A stretch of DNA of 64,000 bases, taken from NCBI GenBank assembly GCA_025201365.1, contig JAIXMF010000007.1, positions 682,001 through 746,000 on the forward strand, in the 5' to 3' direction. Positions 1 through 12,300 of this stretch are shown piece by piece. The stretch comes from Syncephalis plumigaleata (taxonomy: Eukaryota > Zoopagomycota > Zoopagomycetes > Zoopagales > Piptocephalidaceae). Position numbers and translations under genes: made by a program. Positions within the stretch are counted from its first letter, which is position 1; the number at the start of each line of letters is the position of its first letter. The notes under the pieces were generated by a model. That model was given only the letters and a program-made list of their open reading frames with translations, was not told the DNA's origin and did no database searches.

Positions 1-459
1 ACTCGGCTTAACGTCGATTCAATATGTTTACGCTGGGAGCAATTGCCAACACTGGTGGAATTGAGTGCACGACAAGCACTTTTATATCCTCACGACTTGA
101 ATGCCGTACGACACTGTATGCCTGATCGATTACGCGACATGTTAGACGAGGCCATGCATCGTCGTTGTATTGCTTGTGGTTCATTCTTCCTAAGGGCAGG
201 CGTGAAAATAATCTTATGGCTAAATCATCTCGGTCTACAGGAGATGCCGTTTTTATTTAGATTCTGTTCGATTGCCTGTCTGAACGAGCCGGGCAATCTA
301 CGAACTCGTTTAGAACGCGATTTCACGCGTAGATCATCGGTAACAGAAATGTTCTACTTGGACATTGAATCAACGCAGCAGCATAATGCCAATGCTAATG
401 CTAATGCTAATGCTAATGATGATGACGATGACGATGACGATGATGCTATGGTGCTCTAG
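1..459 (+). CDS. C-terminal part of a leucine-rich-repeat protein (LRRC28-like tail), 5' end outside window
   Basis: One open frame runs from the first base to the TAG at 457-459. The visible protein starts with a leucine-rich stretch, then PTLVELSARQALL, then a CxxC pair (RRCIACGSFF) and a later FCSIACL. This order, a basic or leucine-rich lead, CxxC and a second cysteine pair, matches my memory of the C-terminal cysteine domain of LRRC28 and of similar fungal LRR proteins. The LRR array itself would lie upstream of the window. The last 25 residues are an Asn-Ala run followed by an Asp run, both coded by short tandem repeats (about 388-445), so the tail is probably variable and disordered. 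Molecular function is not known to me. Confidence 0.5.
   Translation, partial: TRLNVDSICLRWEQLPTLVELSARQALLYPHDLNAVRHCMPDRLRDMLDEAMHRRCIACGSFFLRAGVKIILWLNHLGLQEMPFLFRFCSIACLNEPGNLRTRLERDFTRRSSVTEMFYLDIESTQQHNANANANANANDDDDDDDDDAMVL
388..445 (+). repeat. Coding microsatellites (aatgct)n and (gatgac)n-like
   Basis: Two adjacent tandem repeats of about six bases each encode alternating Asn-Ala and then poly-Asp at the end of the first reading frame. Their units divide by three, so length change would not shift the frame. Confidence 0.8.
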
Positions 460-746
460 TATTTGTATCCCTAATTGTACAGGCTGTTCGATAATAAGCC
501 TAGCTTAATTTAAAGCAAGGCAATGCTTAAAGTATCGATTTGCAATTAATCAATCAATCAATCAGTAATAATAATAATAAAATCGAATAACTACTATATT
601 ACTGTAGATGAAAATGTGGAATAACGGTAATGGCAGTCAAGAAACACCTCACGCGTCGTCTTTCCCTTTCCTCTTACCTGCCCTTCCGTTCTTTCTACTA
701 TCTCACCGGTAACTACTTTTGTCATTGCAACGCTCGTAGTGAGACT

Positions 747-1160
747 ATGTCGGCGGAAGACACCACTGAATCAGACGAAATACGATCTATCCCAGATGAT
801 AATGAACTCTCTGATACCACTTGGTCGTATACTGACGACGACGATGACGACAGTATTCGAATAGACGATAGCGACAGCGACGACGACAAATCAGATTGGG
901 AAGCAGAGTGGGAGGAGAATCTACGCGAGTTAAAGTACTTGTTTACAGGGATTGCCATACCATTTGTAGGTCGGTGGTTTGGACGTCGCTTTGCATTCTG
1001 GAGTAAGTTACGTAGTATGAATATTATACACTATAACTCAATGTTATAACGCGTAATTTTATCTTATTTCATAATACGCATAGTATGGACCAACTATTGG
1101 GAGGCATGGCTAGGTGTTGGTCGACGCTGGTTACTGGCAGCCACGAGTGCATCAGTTTAA
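747..1160 (+). CDS. Small acidic protein, weakly Tom22-like
   Basis: Two exons: 747-1002 and 1084-1160, with a GT-AG intron between them. The protein is about 111 residues. Residues 1-55 are very acidic (Asp runs), then comes WEENLRELKYLF, a tryptophan-rich middle, and the end RRWLLAATSASV. Tom22, the outer-membrane receptor of the mitochondrial TOM complex, has an acidic cytosolic head, a short amphipathic stretch and a membrane segment beginning W-(I/V)-x-T-T-S-A. The resemblance is only to that layout, and here the frame stops where the membrane segment would begin. A further in-frame Met at 630 exists, but the acidic start at 747 looks more natural. The stop is 31 bases from the stop of the convergent VPS52 gene. 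Tom22 is a guess. Confidence 0.4.
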
Positions 1161-1191
1161 TGATTACTTTATTATTTATTACGCAAAATGA

Positions 1192-4162
1192 CTATTGGAA
1201 TGTCAATCGTTTAATATCTACCATCAGTGTTTGTACACCTAATGGTGTCCAGTCAAGTGAATGGATATCGAGTACTTGCTCTAATAGCAAGTAGAAATGA
1301 GTGTAATAGGCCATGAGACGTGATAGAATCGCTTGCATCAATTCCACCTGAGACTGATGACTACTGATGCGTAATTGCACTTGTCGATTAAGCTCGTCGA
1401 CCTCGTTCATCCATCGTTCGTTAAAATCTTGCGAGATACGCGCCAATTGATCTACTCGAGAAATATTAATAATCAAGAAACAAAACACATCAAGATATTA
1501 TTTATAAAGATATATATGAATAAATATATGTATATGTATTATCCATAAAATAGCACTGTCACTCTACCTTGATCACAATTAGGAAGTGTGGGCGCGGTGG
1601 CTTCAGCGGCACGAGCTAAATGTGTAAGCTCAGGGAAATGCTCATCGAGTACTTGCTCTACAAACTTGGTAATATGCGTTTCATACGATTGCTGATAGTG
1701 TAGCAGGACTGGTTCCTCATCACCAATTTGCGACTAGATACATTTCAATCGAGTATAAGAATGGAACTGATAAGCAAACAAGCGCAACTATTGATAAGAT
1801 ACTTGCCAGTTTAGAAAGAATCGATGCAATGTTATTAATGAAGAATGCATGTTGATCAAGCATATTGGAGAATGACGCGGCCATTTTATCAGCTAGCGCA
1901 TTAAACTCTGCTCTTAGCTTTAGTAAACTAGACGTGCAATAGGTAAGTAGGTTGAATGATTTCTGACAATAATAGTATGATGATGATAATGTTTACTACC
2001 TGTTTTGCACGACACCATCATTTGGACCTAGGGATAATTCGAGAATGGCCGCAATTAGTTCGGCAAATTTCATTGTAGTCTACGAGTACAAGCATTCATA
2101 GATCATTTGTTATCGATTAATTACACGCGTGTATACGCCCAGTTCATCTCCTTACTGTATGCAATCCAACTTGTATATTATTAGTTAATTTCTTGATGGG
2201 TAGTTCACGTATATTCCTTGCAATACGATCGATTAACAATTGATACTTGGGCCATATAGTCATGATCGCCTCCTGTAAATAGTTGTCGAGTATCGATATT
2301 TGACGTCGTTCCATTTCAATGCCAATCTGCTCTAGAACGCGTACCGACATGATTAGACCGATGACGTCGAATGAATTATCAACGGCATGTCGTATATCCG
2401 CCTATCGTCACATATATTGTTATAATGAATACACGCTTTACCATGCAATAAATCAATTTCTTACTAGTAATGCTTTTAAGGTTGGTTGGAATACTTTGGT
2501 GAATATCTCGGCTCCTTCTATCTCTGATCGATGTATAAAGAATTGTAAAATGAATACATATTCCGCACAGGCATTGTCACGTAGTGCAGCATGAATACTA
2601 CGAATAATTTTCTCTAAGGGAAACATCTAGATTTGATAGATTACTCGTTAGTACATTGACCATTTAACCGTATCTCACATCACATCACAACACAATGCAT
2701 ACCGTAGATCCTTCAGCCATATGAGCGAGTAAGACTTCACCATCAGTAGTGGTTAGAATCTTCTTTCGTTCCATGACTCGAAATATATCTGCTGATGCAG
2801 CTGATCTATAACTAGTAAATACTAGTATTATAATTATCATTAGTTATTGATCATTTATATTATTCATTGATTATTTACATGATTTACTTGTATCATCCCA
2901 TATAGTCAAATCATTCTTCTCTACAATAGGTGCCTAATAGTAAATGTGTCATCATAACCATTGATTAGTCAATATGGATTAGTATGGCTGATTCACATCA
3001 TGTATAATTACCAGTAATTTCCATAATCCTCGACTATATTGCTCAAAGTTATCCAAGTAGTAAAGCATCATTGCATTAATATACGATTGCAATATCTCGG
3101 TGGCAGCCTCCACATGCCATCTTCGAAGAAATCGAAATGCCGGTTGGTGTCGCAACAATACTGCTTGTTGTATAATTTGCACATTAGTATTGGGTACACG
3201 TAGTGATTCGGCTTTCTCGAGTAGAAATTTCCGTACACGCGCTGTTGCCTAAGTAGTTACAAATCATTAACTTGGAATTACGTACGACCATATCATATTA
3301 TGTCATACCGCTAATCGTAATCGTTCTAATGCATCACGTAGATCCGTCGGCAATCGTACTTTATCCATCTCAAGACGACGAGCATATTGTAGTTTAGCAT
3401 GAAGAATAGCAAGTGAATCCATGTATGGATCATTAATAGGTTGTTGTAGAATGGTTCTATTCATTTTGTTATCATTCTGTTCTGTTAAATACTCAAAACG
3501 CGTAAAATACTAGCTTACACGACAAGTGAAGGAGGCACCACTAGCTTGGTAAGATCTCTATCTAATGCTTGTTGTCCAACCTAATCATCATTCCATTAGA
3601 CTATGATCAAACTAGGCACGCGTTCTTCCACTTTATGGCAAGTCTTACTTTACGATTATGTAAATGTTGTGTCATACTCGCGGAATTCTGTTGAATATGC
3701 ATGATACCACGACTTACTTCGGCCAACGATGTTTGAAATCCCAGCAACGTCTCCTCCATGCTGTCAACCAGATGTTGGCATTGCTGTCATATCATGTATA
3801 AATAGCTGAACTACTTTTATATTATCTGATATGTATATACCTCAATTTCCTCCTGGATAGCTAATACCCGTGGCATTTGTCTTGCAACTAGCAAGTAGAA
3901 CGTGTTACTCTTTCGTATTTATCACTTTCCTTCCTCTTTCCACTTTCTTCATATAATAGTTTGCTTACATTTTGTGGCATATACTTGTTCAAGCGTTTTT
4001 AGTTCGTCGGCCACTTCAATGGCATGTTTGCGAACATCTTTAGCTAGGTGAACATCCTATATATATATATATATATATATATACGCAGAATATTAGTCAC
4101 TCTTGTCAGACAAGGGTCGCCACCCTACTTGCCTCAATCGACTTGCTCTCTGTTGATGTCAT
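1192..4162 (-). CDS. VPS52: Vacuolar protein sorting protein 52 (GARP/EARP tethering complex)
   Basis: The gene reads right to left in roughly a dozen exons. Recognisable blocks are an N-terminal helical part (MTSTESKSIE, then a long heptad-like segment), FRFLRRWHVEAATEILQSYI, LQEAIMTIWPKYQLLIDRIA followed by HTVRR, and a C-terminus ending LMVDIKRLTFQ. These match the order in human VPS52, where the corresponding segments include ALLWPRFELIL, ITRRYAEF and LMVELKKHKPNF. VPS52 is a core subunit of GARP, which tethers endosome-derived vesicles to the trans-Golgi, and of EARP on recycling endosomes. The start is the first Met of an exon that ends in a GC donor (GAG|gcaagt), so intron 1 appears to be of the GC-AG class. 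The next gene (pyrophosphatase) is divergent, so the 235 bases between hold both promoters. Confidence 0.85.
4057..4083. repeat. (TA)n microsatellite in a VPS52 intron
   Basis: An alternating TA run of about 25 bases sits at the acceptor side of the first VPS52 intron. Confidence 0.85.
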
Positions 4163-4397
4163 GGTAGTAGAAATGATAATATAGATGAAATACAAGATGA
4201 ATTCGGTAGCTTGTCGTTGTTGCTATTGCAATAACATTGACGGAACATCGACGTGTATCGTATTGTGAAGTGACTCCATTTGGTTAAAATGGTTTGAATC
4301 AATCAATATCACTCGACGAATGATTCTACCTGAACTAGCATGATTAGGCAGTTTTTCGCCTTATCAGCCTATTGCAATAGCAACCTTTTGATTCGCA

Positions 4398-6228
4398 ATG
4401 CAAAACAACAATGTACTTCTAGGTAGTAGTGGTGTGTTGATTGCGCTACCATCATATCTACGCACTGCCTCAAACGTATTGTCGTTTATTATATTAGACG
4501 GATCTCGCCGGGAAATGCTACCTCTTTCTCCTTTTCTTTCTTTTTCGCTTCCTTCAATCACGCGTACAACACGACTCCGCTCAGTACCTGTGGTTCGGTT
4601 TGCCTCTCCCCTAACTAAATTATTGGCTCGTCAGCGTACACTGTATACCAATACTATCATGTCTGAATATAAGACTCGCACTGTTGGTGCTCCCAACACA
4701 ACTGAATATCGTGTATATTTCGGTGAGTAGCTAACTTCTCAGTTCTGCAAACATCCCTGCTAATTATACGCGCTTTATACCAATAGAAAAGGACGGCGGT
4801 GTTGTCTCGCCCTTCCACGATATTCCATTGTTCGCTAATGACCGCAAGTCTATTGTCAATATGGTGGTAGAGATTCCTCGTTGGACCAACGCTAAACTCG
4901 AGGTAACGTAACCAACATCGATGATGTGGATATATGCATGTGCAGCTACTTATCTGGAAATAAATACCCGATAGATTGCTACTGGTGAGCCACTCACGCC
5001 CATTAAGCAAGATGTTAAGAAGAACAAGCTTCGTTACGTGCGCAACTGCTTCCCACATCATGGCTACATCTGGAACTATGGTGCTTTGCCTCAGGTAAAC
5101 TATGGCACTGCTCAATGTTGCGACAATAGCAACTACACATATTATACAATCCACGCTAATACTCGTGCTAACACGCTAGACTTGGGAAGATCCAAACGAG
5201 ACTCACATGGAGACCAAGGCTCGTGGTGACAATGATCCCGTTGATGTATGCGAGATTGGCGAACAAGTAGGCTATGTCGGTCAAGTGAAGCAAGTCAAGA
5301 TCCTTGGTATTATGGCACTCATCGACGAAGGTAGCTACTAGTTATTCATTCAGCATGGCAAACATACTCAATTCCCCATATTCATGTTCTACTTTCATAG
5401 GTGAAACCGACTGGAAGGTCATTGCCATTGACGTCAATGATCCATTGGCTAATAAACTTAATGGTAAACCTAGTATGATTGGCAATACCAATCTATTTTA
5501 CTGATGCTACTATGCTATTTTGTAGACATCGAGGATGTTGAACGTCACTTGCCAGGTTTGATTCGTGCCACCAACGAATGGTTCCGTATCTATAAGATTC
5601 CAGATGGCAAGCCAGAGAATCAATTTGCTTTCAGCGGTGAAGCTAAGAACAAGGTATTGCAACTAGTTCATATTGTATCACAGCATAAATCTATACACGA
5701 ACTAATACATGCTTATAATCAATATAATAATAATAATAATGACCTATAGAAATACGCCACTGAAATTGTCAATGAAACGCACGAGTCATGGAAGCGTCTC
5801 ATTAGTGGTAAAGTACCAGCCAAGTCTGACAAGTATGACTTGAACATGTAAGTAATTGTAATAAAGAAGTTAATTACTTGTATTAACTCGCTTGCACACA
5901 ACCCTTCCCCTTCTCTAGTACCAATCTCACGGTGGAGGGTAGTCCAGCCAAGATCACCTATGATGATCCAGTAGCCAAGAGCATTCCAGCAGTAAGTAAT
6001 AAGTATCGGTTATGATAAGATGTGACAGTCGCTCATTACTATGATCAATATCATCAATATCATCAACATCACATATATAGGGCGAGAATCTACCACCTCA
6101 TCCTATTGATCCATCTGGTAAGTTATACAAATAAGCTACTATAGGATAAGGCATACTCATGTTGAATACTTACAATAATGATCATAGTGGACAAGTGGTT
6201 CTTTATCTCAGGTGCTGCCAATCTATAA
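4398..6228 (+). CDS. IPP1: Inorganic pyrophosphatase, with in-frame presequence-like extension
   Basis: Soluble family I pyrophosphatase, which hydrolyses pyrophosphate to two phosphates using magnesium. The core starts at the Met at 4659 ([14 protein letters not shown]) and continues through [87 protein letters not shown] and [20 protein letters not shown], and ends [12 protein letters not shown]. The metal-binding Asp cluster DNDPVD is intact. About nine introns cut the gene. Upstream of 4659 the same frame stays open back to a stop near 4389, with Mets at 4398 and 4516. That extension ends with an Arg-rich, acid-free stretch ([19 protein letters not shown]) typical of mitochondrial targeting. 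Yeast uses two genes (cytosolic Ipp1, mitochondrial Ppa2); here one gene may serve both compartments through alternative starts. The start I list is the most upstream Met. Confidence 0.9.
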
Positions 6229-6507
6229 ATCATTATTCTGAATCTCTCATAATAGTAGACGTGTATATGGGATATAAACTGATTGTTACATGATCAATTT
6301 TAATAAATACATGTTGCGTCTCTCTATTAAATACTGTTGTATTAATATATGTTATGATAATGAGATGTGTGGTGATTAATGATTTAAAAATGGCATCAAT
6401 CGATAAATGCTGTCGTCACTCTTCTCATCTTATACCACTTTCCGTCATCAACTTCTTATACTTTTTTACCTTGATTTAGCCGATTTGTTTTATTGATTAG
6501 CGGCACA

Positions 6508-8051
6508 ATGACACTCGAGGCAACTATGCTGGTGTAAGTGGCTACGTGTATGCTTATAGACAACAACGAGGCAGATGACTAAATAGTATTGATAATAATA
6601 GGTTGGACAATTCCAACTGGATGCGTAATGGCGATTATACGCCATCGCGTGTAGGGGCACAAGCTGATGCGGTAAATCTTCTATTCCAAGCAAAGCAGCA
6701 ATCACATCCGGAAAATACAGTAGGCGTTATGACTATGGCCGGTCAAGAGTAAGTGGAATAATCTACGATATATATATATATTGTATGCACTATTCGTAAC
6801 CATATCACCATTATTAATACGTGATATTGCTATTTTATTTATATATCACGAATTAGACCAGAAGTATTAGTCACGCTTACTGCAGATATAGGCAAGATAC
6901 TTAATGCTTTGCATCGTGTCAAGTTGGATGGACAACCCAATCTATCTACGGGCATTCAGATTGCACAAGTAAGTGATTATACGCGTGATCTTTACAGGAA
7001 TGTTACTCGATTTATTAAGCATGTTATCTACTAGTTGGCTCTTAAATATCGTCGTAATCGAAATCAACGACAACGTATTATTGCCTTCGTTGGTAGTCCA
7101 GTCGAGGAGGATGAAGCATCATTGGTGAAGCTAGCCAAGAAACTAAAGAAGAACAACGTTGCTGTTGATATTATTAGTTTCGGTGAAACCGATACAAATC
7201 ACGGCAAATTAGAAGGCTTTATTAATAATGTGAATAGCGGTGATAATAGGTAAGATATATATATATATATATATATATAGTTATGAAGTAGCAATACTCG
7301 ATATTAATCATGATCGATATTAGTCATCTAGTGACAATACCACCAGGTCCACATCTACTTAGTGATGCACTTTTATCTTCACCCATTGTATCGGGAGGAG
7401 GTCCCGGTAGTAGTGGTGGTATGGGCTTGGGTGGTCGAGGCGGTAATGACTTTGAATTTGGCATTAATCCTGAAGATGATCCCGAATTGGCTATGGTAAG
7501 AAGCGTTGAACGGTAGACGATTGGCATATCGTAACATATGAGCATTATTAATGATATGTCATGATAGGCATTGCGTATTTCATTGCAAGAAGAGGAGGCA
7601 CGTCAAGCTGCTGCCGCTGCCGCTTCTGCACCAACCAATACAACTGCCACGAATGAGGAGAGTGCACCAGCTGCACCAGCTACTGCAGTAAGTGATCATA
7701 CCATAAAATGAATATAAATAACTAGACTACTTGTATTAACAATATTGATCTAATAATATAGACGGAAGATACAATGATGCATGATCTAACTGAAGATGAA
7801 CAAATTGCTCGTGCAATTGCCATGTCACTCGAGAATAATCAAGAGAGCGATCAAGCAGATCAGGTGAGTATATACTATTAGAACTATGATAGAAATCACT
7901 AATAATAATATATTGTTACTAGTCGGCATTTGTGGATAACATTCTATCTGGACTGACCGGTGCCAATCCTTCAGAGTCTTCAAATCAAAATAACTCTACT
8001 GATAAACCAGAGGGTAATGAAGAAAACAAATCAAATGAGGGTTCACATTGA
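6508..8051 (+). CDS. RPN10: 26S proteasome regulatory subunit RPN10 (ubiquitin receptor, PSMD4)
   Basis: First exon MTLEATML, then [40 protein letters not shown], the N-terminal von Willebrand A domain of Rpn10/PSMD4. Further exons give [20 protein letters not shown], the Gly-rich linker, then two ubiquitin-interacting motifs: one around [19 protein letters not shown] and one around [15 protein letters not shown]. Both keep the acidic-x-x-A-x-x-x-S core. The protein ends in a polar tail ([11 protein letters not shown]). Rpn10 binds polyubiquitin and joins lid to base in the 19S particle. Introns are short, GT-AG, and one (7250-7279) carries a TA microsatellite. The proteasome core subunit alpha-6 lies far away in this window (61770), so there is no operon-like link. 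Confidence 0.93.
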
Positions 8052-8425
8052 ATAGCACAATAAATAGCACGTAGATACTATTCAGTTCTATACTAACAAT
8101 AATAACAATAATTAATGTGGTCATGTCATAGTGTGTAGCATGCACAATAAAGTATATCAATGAGTTATTTGATCTAGAATAGTAACAAATACAATAGCTT
8201 GAATACATGTATATGTATGTAATAATATAGTATAGAATGTCATAAAAAACTAGCACTTGCTCATCATTGGTGACTGCTAGATGATGATTGAGTGGGATGA
8301 TGAGTGGTGTAATGGAGAGATGAGGAAGTGGATTGGTGGGAATCAATCCTAAGTGTGGATACAAATCCATATCCAATTTCCATTTCCTCCTCTTTCGCCG
8401 CACATCTCAAGAAGCATTAAGCAAT
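8052..8425. other. Intergenic stretch between RPN10 and RPS23
   Basis: Holds the RPN10 3' end (aataaatagcac near 8060 may serve as a poly(A) signal) and the RPS23 promoter region. I see no further gene. A reading frame on the minus strand here is rich in Ile and Tyr and looks like chance. Confidence 0.5.
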
Positions 8426-9166
8426 ATGGGTGAGTCTACATGCCAATTCAGTATCTTGGATGTATCATTGCTGCATATACATGACATGGTAATGTATAGA
8501 TGGATGAGTAGATGGATGGATGGATGGATGGATATACGAGTATACGAATAGATACATATACTAGAAGATACGCGTGTATTGTATTCTATACTAATGAAGG
8601 TGTACCATACTATTGATTCACATTGACCGTCTATTATTATTATACTGTCATGCAGCTACTTATATATGAACAGCCATTGATATTACTAGCAACTATCATA
8701 ATACTAATTGCATATACTACCATGTCTTGTAGGTACTGGCAAGCCACGTGGTTTGAATGCCGCACGCAAGTTGCGCACGCATCGTCGTGAACAGCGCTGG
8801 GCTGATAAGCAATACAAGAAGCGCTTGTTGGGTACTGCCTTCAAGGCTTCTCCATTCCAGGGTGCCTCTCACGCCAAGGGTATTGTCCTCGAAAAGATTG
8901 GTGTTGAAGCCAAACAACCCAACTCTGCCATTCGTAAGTGTGTGCGTGTCCAGCTAATTAAGAACGGCAAGAAGGTAACGGCCTTCGTACCAAACGACGG
9001 TTGTCTTAACTTTGTCGACGAAAACGACGAAGTGCTCATTGCCGGTTTCGGTAAGAGCGGTCGTGCTATTGGTGATATTCCCGGTGTCCGTTTCAAGGTT
9101 GTTAAGGTAGCCGGTGTCTCTTTGTTGTCGCTCTACAAGGAGAAGAAGGAGAAGCCACGTTCTTAA
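8426..9166 (+). CDS. RPS23: 40S ribosomal protein S23 (uS12)
   Basis: Exon 1 contributes only ATGG (8426-8429). A 303-base intron follows (gtgagt at 8430, ag at 8731-8732, TACTAA branch sites) and exon 2 runs 8733-9166. The protein begins [16 protein letters not shown] and contains [69 protein letters not shown] and [20 protein letters not shown], ending KPRS. It is nearly identical to yeast Rps23 across its whole length. uS12 sits at the decoding centre of the small subunit; the PNSA loop carries the proline hydroxylated in other eukaryotes. Codon use here is less AT-rich than in the neighbours, as expected for a highly expressed gene. Confidence 0.98.
8505..8530 (+). repeat. (GGAT)n microsatellite inside the RPS23 intron
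   Basis: About five GGAT units lie in the long first intron of RPS23. Confidence 0.8.
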
Positions 9167-9343
9167 ATGATTACATCTCATTAGTAACGCGTGTTCCTAC
9201 TGGGCCAAATGGAATATGGACATTTTTCTTTTCGTATATCCATGTTACTTTTCGGAATAATAAATAGGCCATCGTACCAACTCATTAAATGTCAATTAAT
9301 AATTTGTAGTGATTAAGAGTAGTAGTAAGATGCTTCTTTATTG

Positions 9344-12300
9344 TTAAGAGGCGGCATTAGCAGCTTCTGCTCGGGAAGTAGCAGCCATTTCGAAAGCATG
9401 AGTTACGGCTTCTCGTTGCAATTCGGTCAATTGACTGATAACTGCATTGTAAATGGCTGGTCGATGTGTCTCTAGACCTAATAATAATAATAATGATGAT
9501 GATGACAAGTATTAGTAGTGAATATAACAATGTAGTAAGCAATTTGTTGTTACCTTTAAGTGTATGTTCCACTTTAGCGTAAGCATCAAACTCATCTAAT
9601 GGTGATTCAAACATGCCTAATTGAAGACCTTCATCTTCTTCATTCACATATAGTTCGTCGTCATCTTCGTCATCATCTTCATCTTCATCGAGGCCTTCTT
9701 GTTGATCCGATTTATCATTAAGTTCTTGAGCCTAGAACAAGTAATTGCTCATGATTAGTGGATTCATCGAGCAATATGTACGATCATTTACACATTACCT
9801 TTTGAGCTAGGAAGGCCAAGTACTCGTTATCCTCATTTTCTACATCTTCATCATCTATAATAATGATAATATAAGTAACGTATTAGTAAGTTGAATATTA
9901 TGTAATAATAATAATAATAATAATAGTCACTATACCTTCAAATCCTACATCATATTTATTAGCTAATCGTCGAAGTTGTCATGATCATCGTCTTCATCCA
10001 AATCTTCTTCCTCGTCCTCATCCTCTTCATCCTCATCTTCATCGCCTTCACTTTCCAACGAGGCTCTTAACTCTTCCAAATGTTCTTGATCTATACAAAT
10101 CGATTATTACTATTATTACTATAAAACATTGTCATCATTATCACTAACCAGATGCTGCCTTTTCATAGCTAGGCAAGATCTCGATCAAACCACTAAGGAT
10201 TGATGTCCAGTTATTGTGCACGGAAGCAGGCACTTGTTGATCGGCCATCTCCAATAGAGAGCATAGAACAATGACACATAGTTTCGTATCGTGTAATCTA
10301 AATAATTGTTCATTGTTCATTAATAAATACTACCTTCCTTGTGTCATCTATCTCGCTTACCCTTTAAACTTCTTGAGTTGTTCAAACCAGATTTGGAAGA
10401 AGGCTTGTGTTCCTCCTTGCTCCTCCATATATTGAAGGGTGGCTGGAGTATTGTAGAGCATACCGCATAGAATCTAGTTAATAGCATTGGTTATTATTAT
10501 AATAATAATAATGCTGTAATACACCTATCACTTACTGTGGAAAGGCATCGAATACGGAATGCACTGGTTTTAGTACCACCTTCACCAACTAGATAATGCA
10601 AAGCAGCTTGGATAAAATGCTGCAGATGCTGTATAAATAATGATTATTAGCCATGTCAATGATTACTAAACTAGTAACAGTAATTTACCTGATCAAGACT
10701 ATGGCTTAGATTGAGTAGCATGCATTCCATAAGAGTGCACGCACTTGAACGATCAACCTCACCCAATTTATCGGAAGTCATGGCCTATAAAATATTCGAT
10801 ATATATATGTACATGATCAATAAAAACTATTGAATAGATATGCCATATCGTGTCAACTACCAAAGTAACCATCTCTACCAAGGTGGCAATAATATCTGGA
10901 TTAGTTCGAATGGTATCTTTACCGAAGCAGATATAATTGGAGATGGTGGGGAAGAATTCTACAAACGATTACAATTAGCATACTACTACTACTACTACTC
11001 GGTATACGAATATCTGTTTATGCAGCATTTAGCGTTACCTTCCGTGAATTCTATGGCATGTGTCTTGTACGCTGTAGTAATGAATGAGAATACATTCCAC
11101 ATGGCTGGCGATACTGATTTGCCATAATCAATACAGCATCGACTAGTTCCAGTGTATCGTCATATAAATCTATTATCATTATCATTATTATGATTGTTGT
11201 TAATCATCTATTATAGCAACATCAATCCTAGATACTTGCCTATAACGCCATGCTGAAGTGTGGCTGTAATGATAGGGACCACAGCTTGTTCAAGATGTTC
11301 CTGAATCTATTATTTCAATTATACGTTATTAATACATACATATTAATGTATTCCTATTATTTGATATTACCTCAGGCGTGCATCTAGACTTGTCAACAAC
11401 GTACTAATGTTCTTTAGTACACCGACAGCATTCATCGTCTTATCCTATATCATTATTAGCCACTAGTATTGAATATGCATTATGCGTAGACTCTTCATAC
11501 CGTTGCTTCCTCATAGTCTGCGGCTTGTGCCATAATATCTTCGGCTTGCTTATCCGAGGCTACAACCTCATTCAACATACGTAATAGACTTCACACTAAT
11601 TGTAATAAAACAGCAGCGATAACAATAATCATCATTAGCTGCTACATCAATCATTCATGTCATCATTGCTTACCAATTGATTGCATATTTGCACGGCATA
11701 CGGCGCCAATTCTTCACCAAATATTTCAACAAATTCATCTGTCACACTGGATAAGGCATCGACGTCAATCTGATTGGTAAGGCTAAGGAATTCTTGCATG
11801 ATATTCGGCAAATGCTGTATAAAGACAGGTCGCACTATACAATTGATTAGACATGAGATATAATTGAGTAATGAGTGCATGTCTTTCTCTCTCTATATAT
11901 ATATAACTTACCATGTTCAAATCGCAATAGCGGTTGAAGTGACATGGCTGCTGCTGCTCGTACCGGTAGTTCTGCATCCTTTAAACAGTTCAACGTAGCT
12001 TCTGTAATTAATTGCGCATGCTAGATGAATTACGAGTTAGCTTGCAAGCATAATGCCAGTCAATAAGGTAGACAACTCACCTGTGGATTGCTAAATGTTA
12101 AGTGATCGAATTTACTCATAGTCTCACAGGCACGAGCACGTAGATATGCCACGGGACTAGTGAATTCTGGATAGATATGCACCATGACAAACTCCTCGAG
12201 TTGAGCTCGTACAGGTGATGTCTATATAGCGCACACACACACACGCAATAGGGTAAGTCATCGCATATTATATTGTTAATGTAGACACGTACCTTCAAAA

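Noticed and set aside
8430-8732. Box C/D snoRNA in the long RPS23 intron
   Set aside because: I find no paired C and D boxes with a terminal stem.
10840-11127. 95-codon plus-strand frame inside the importin gene
   Set aside because: It overlaps importin exons and introns on the other strand and contains a Tyr run from an intronic microsatellite.
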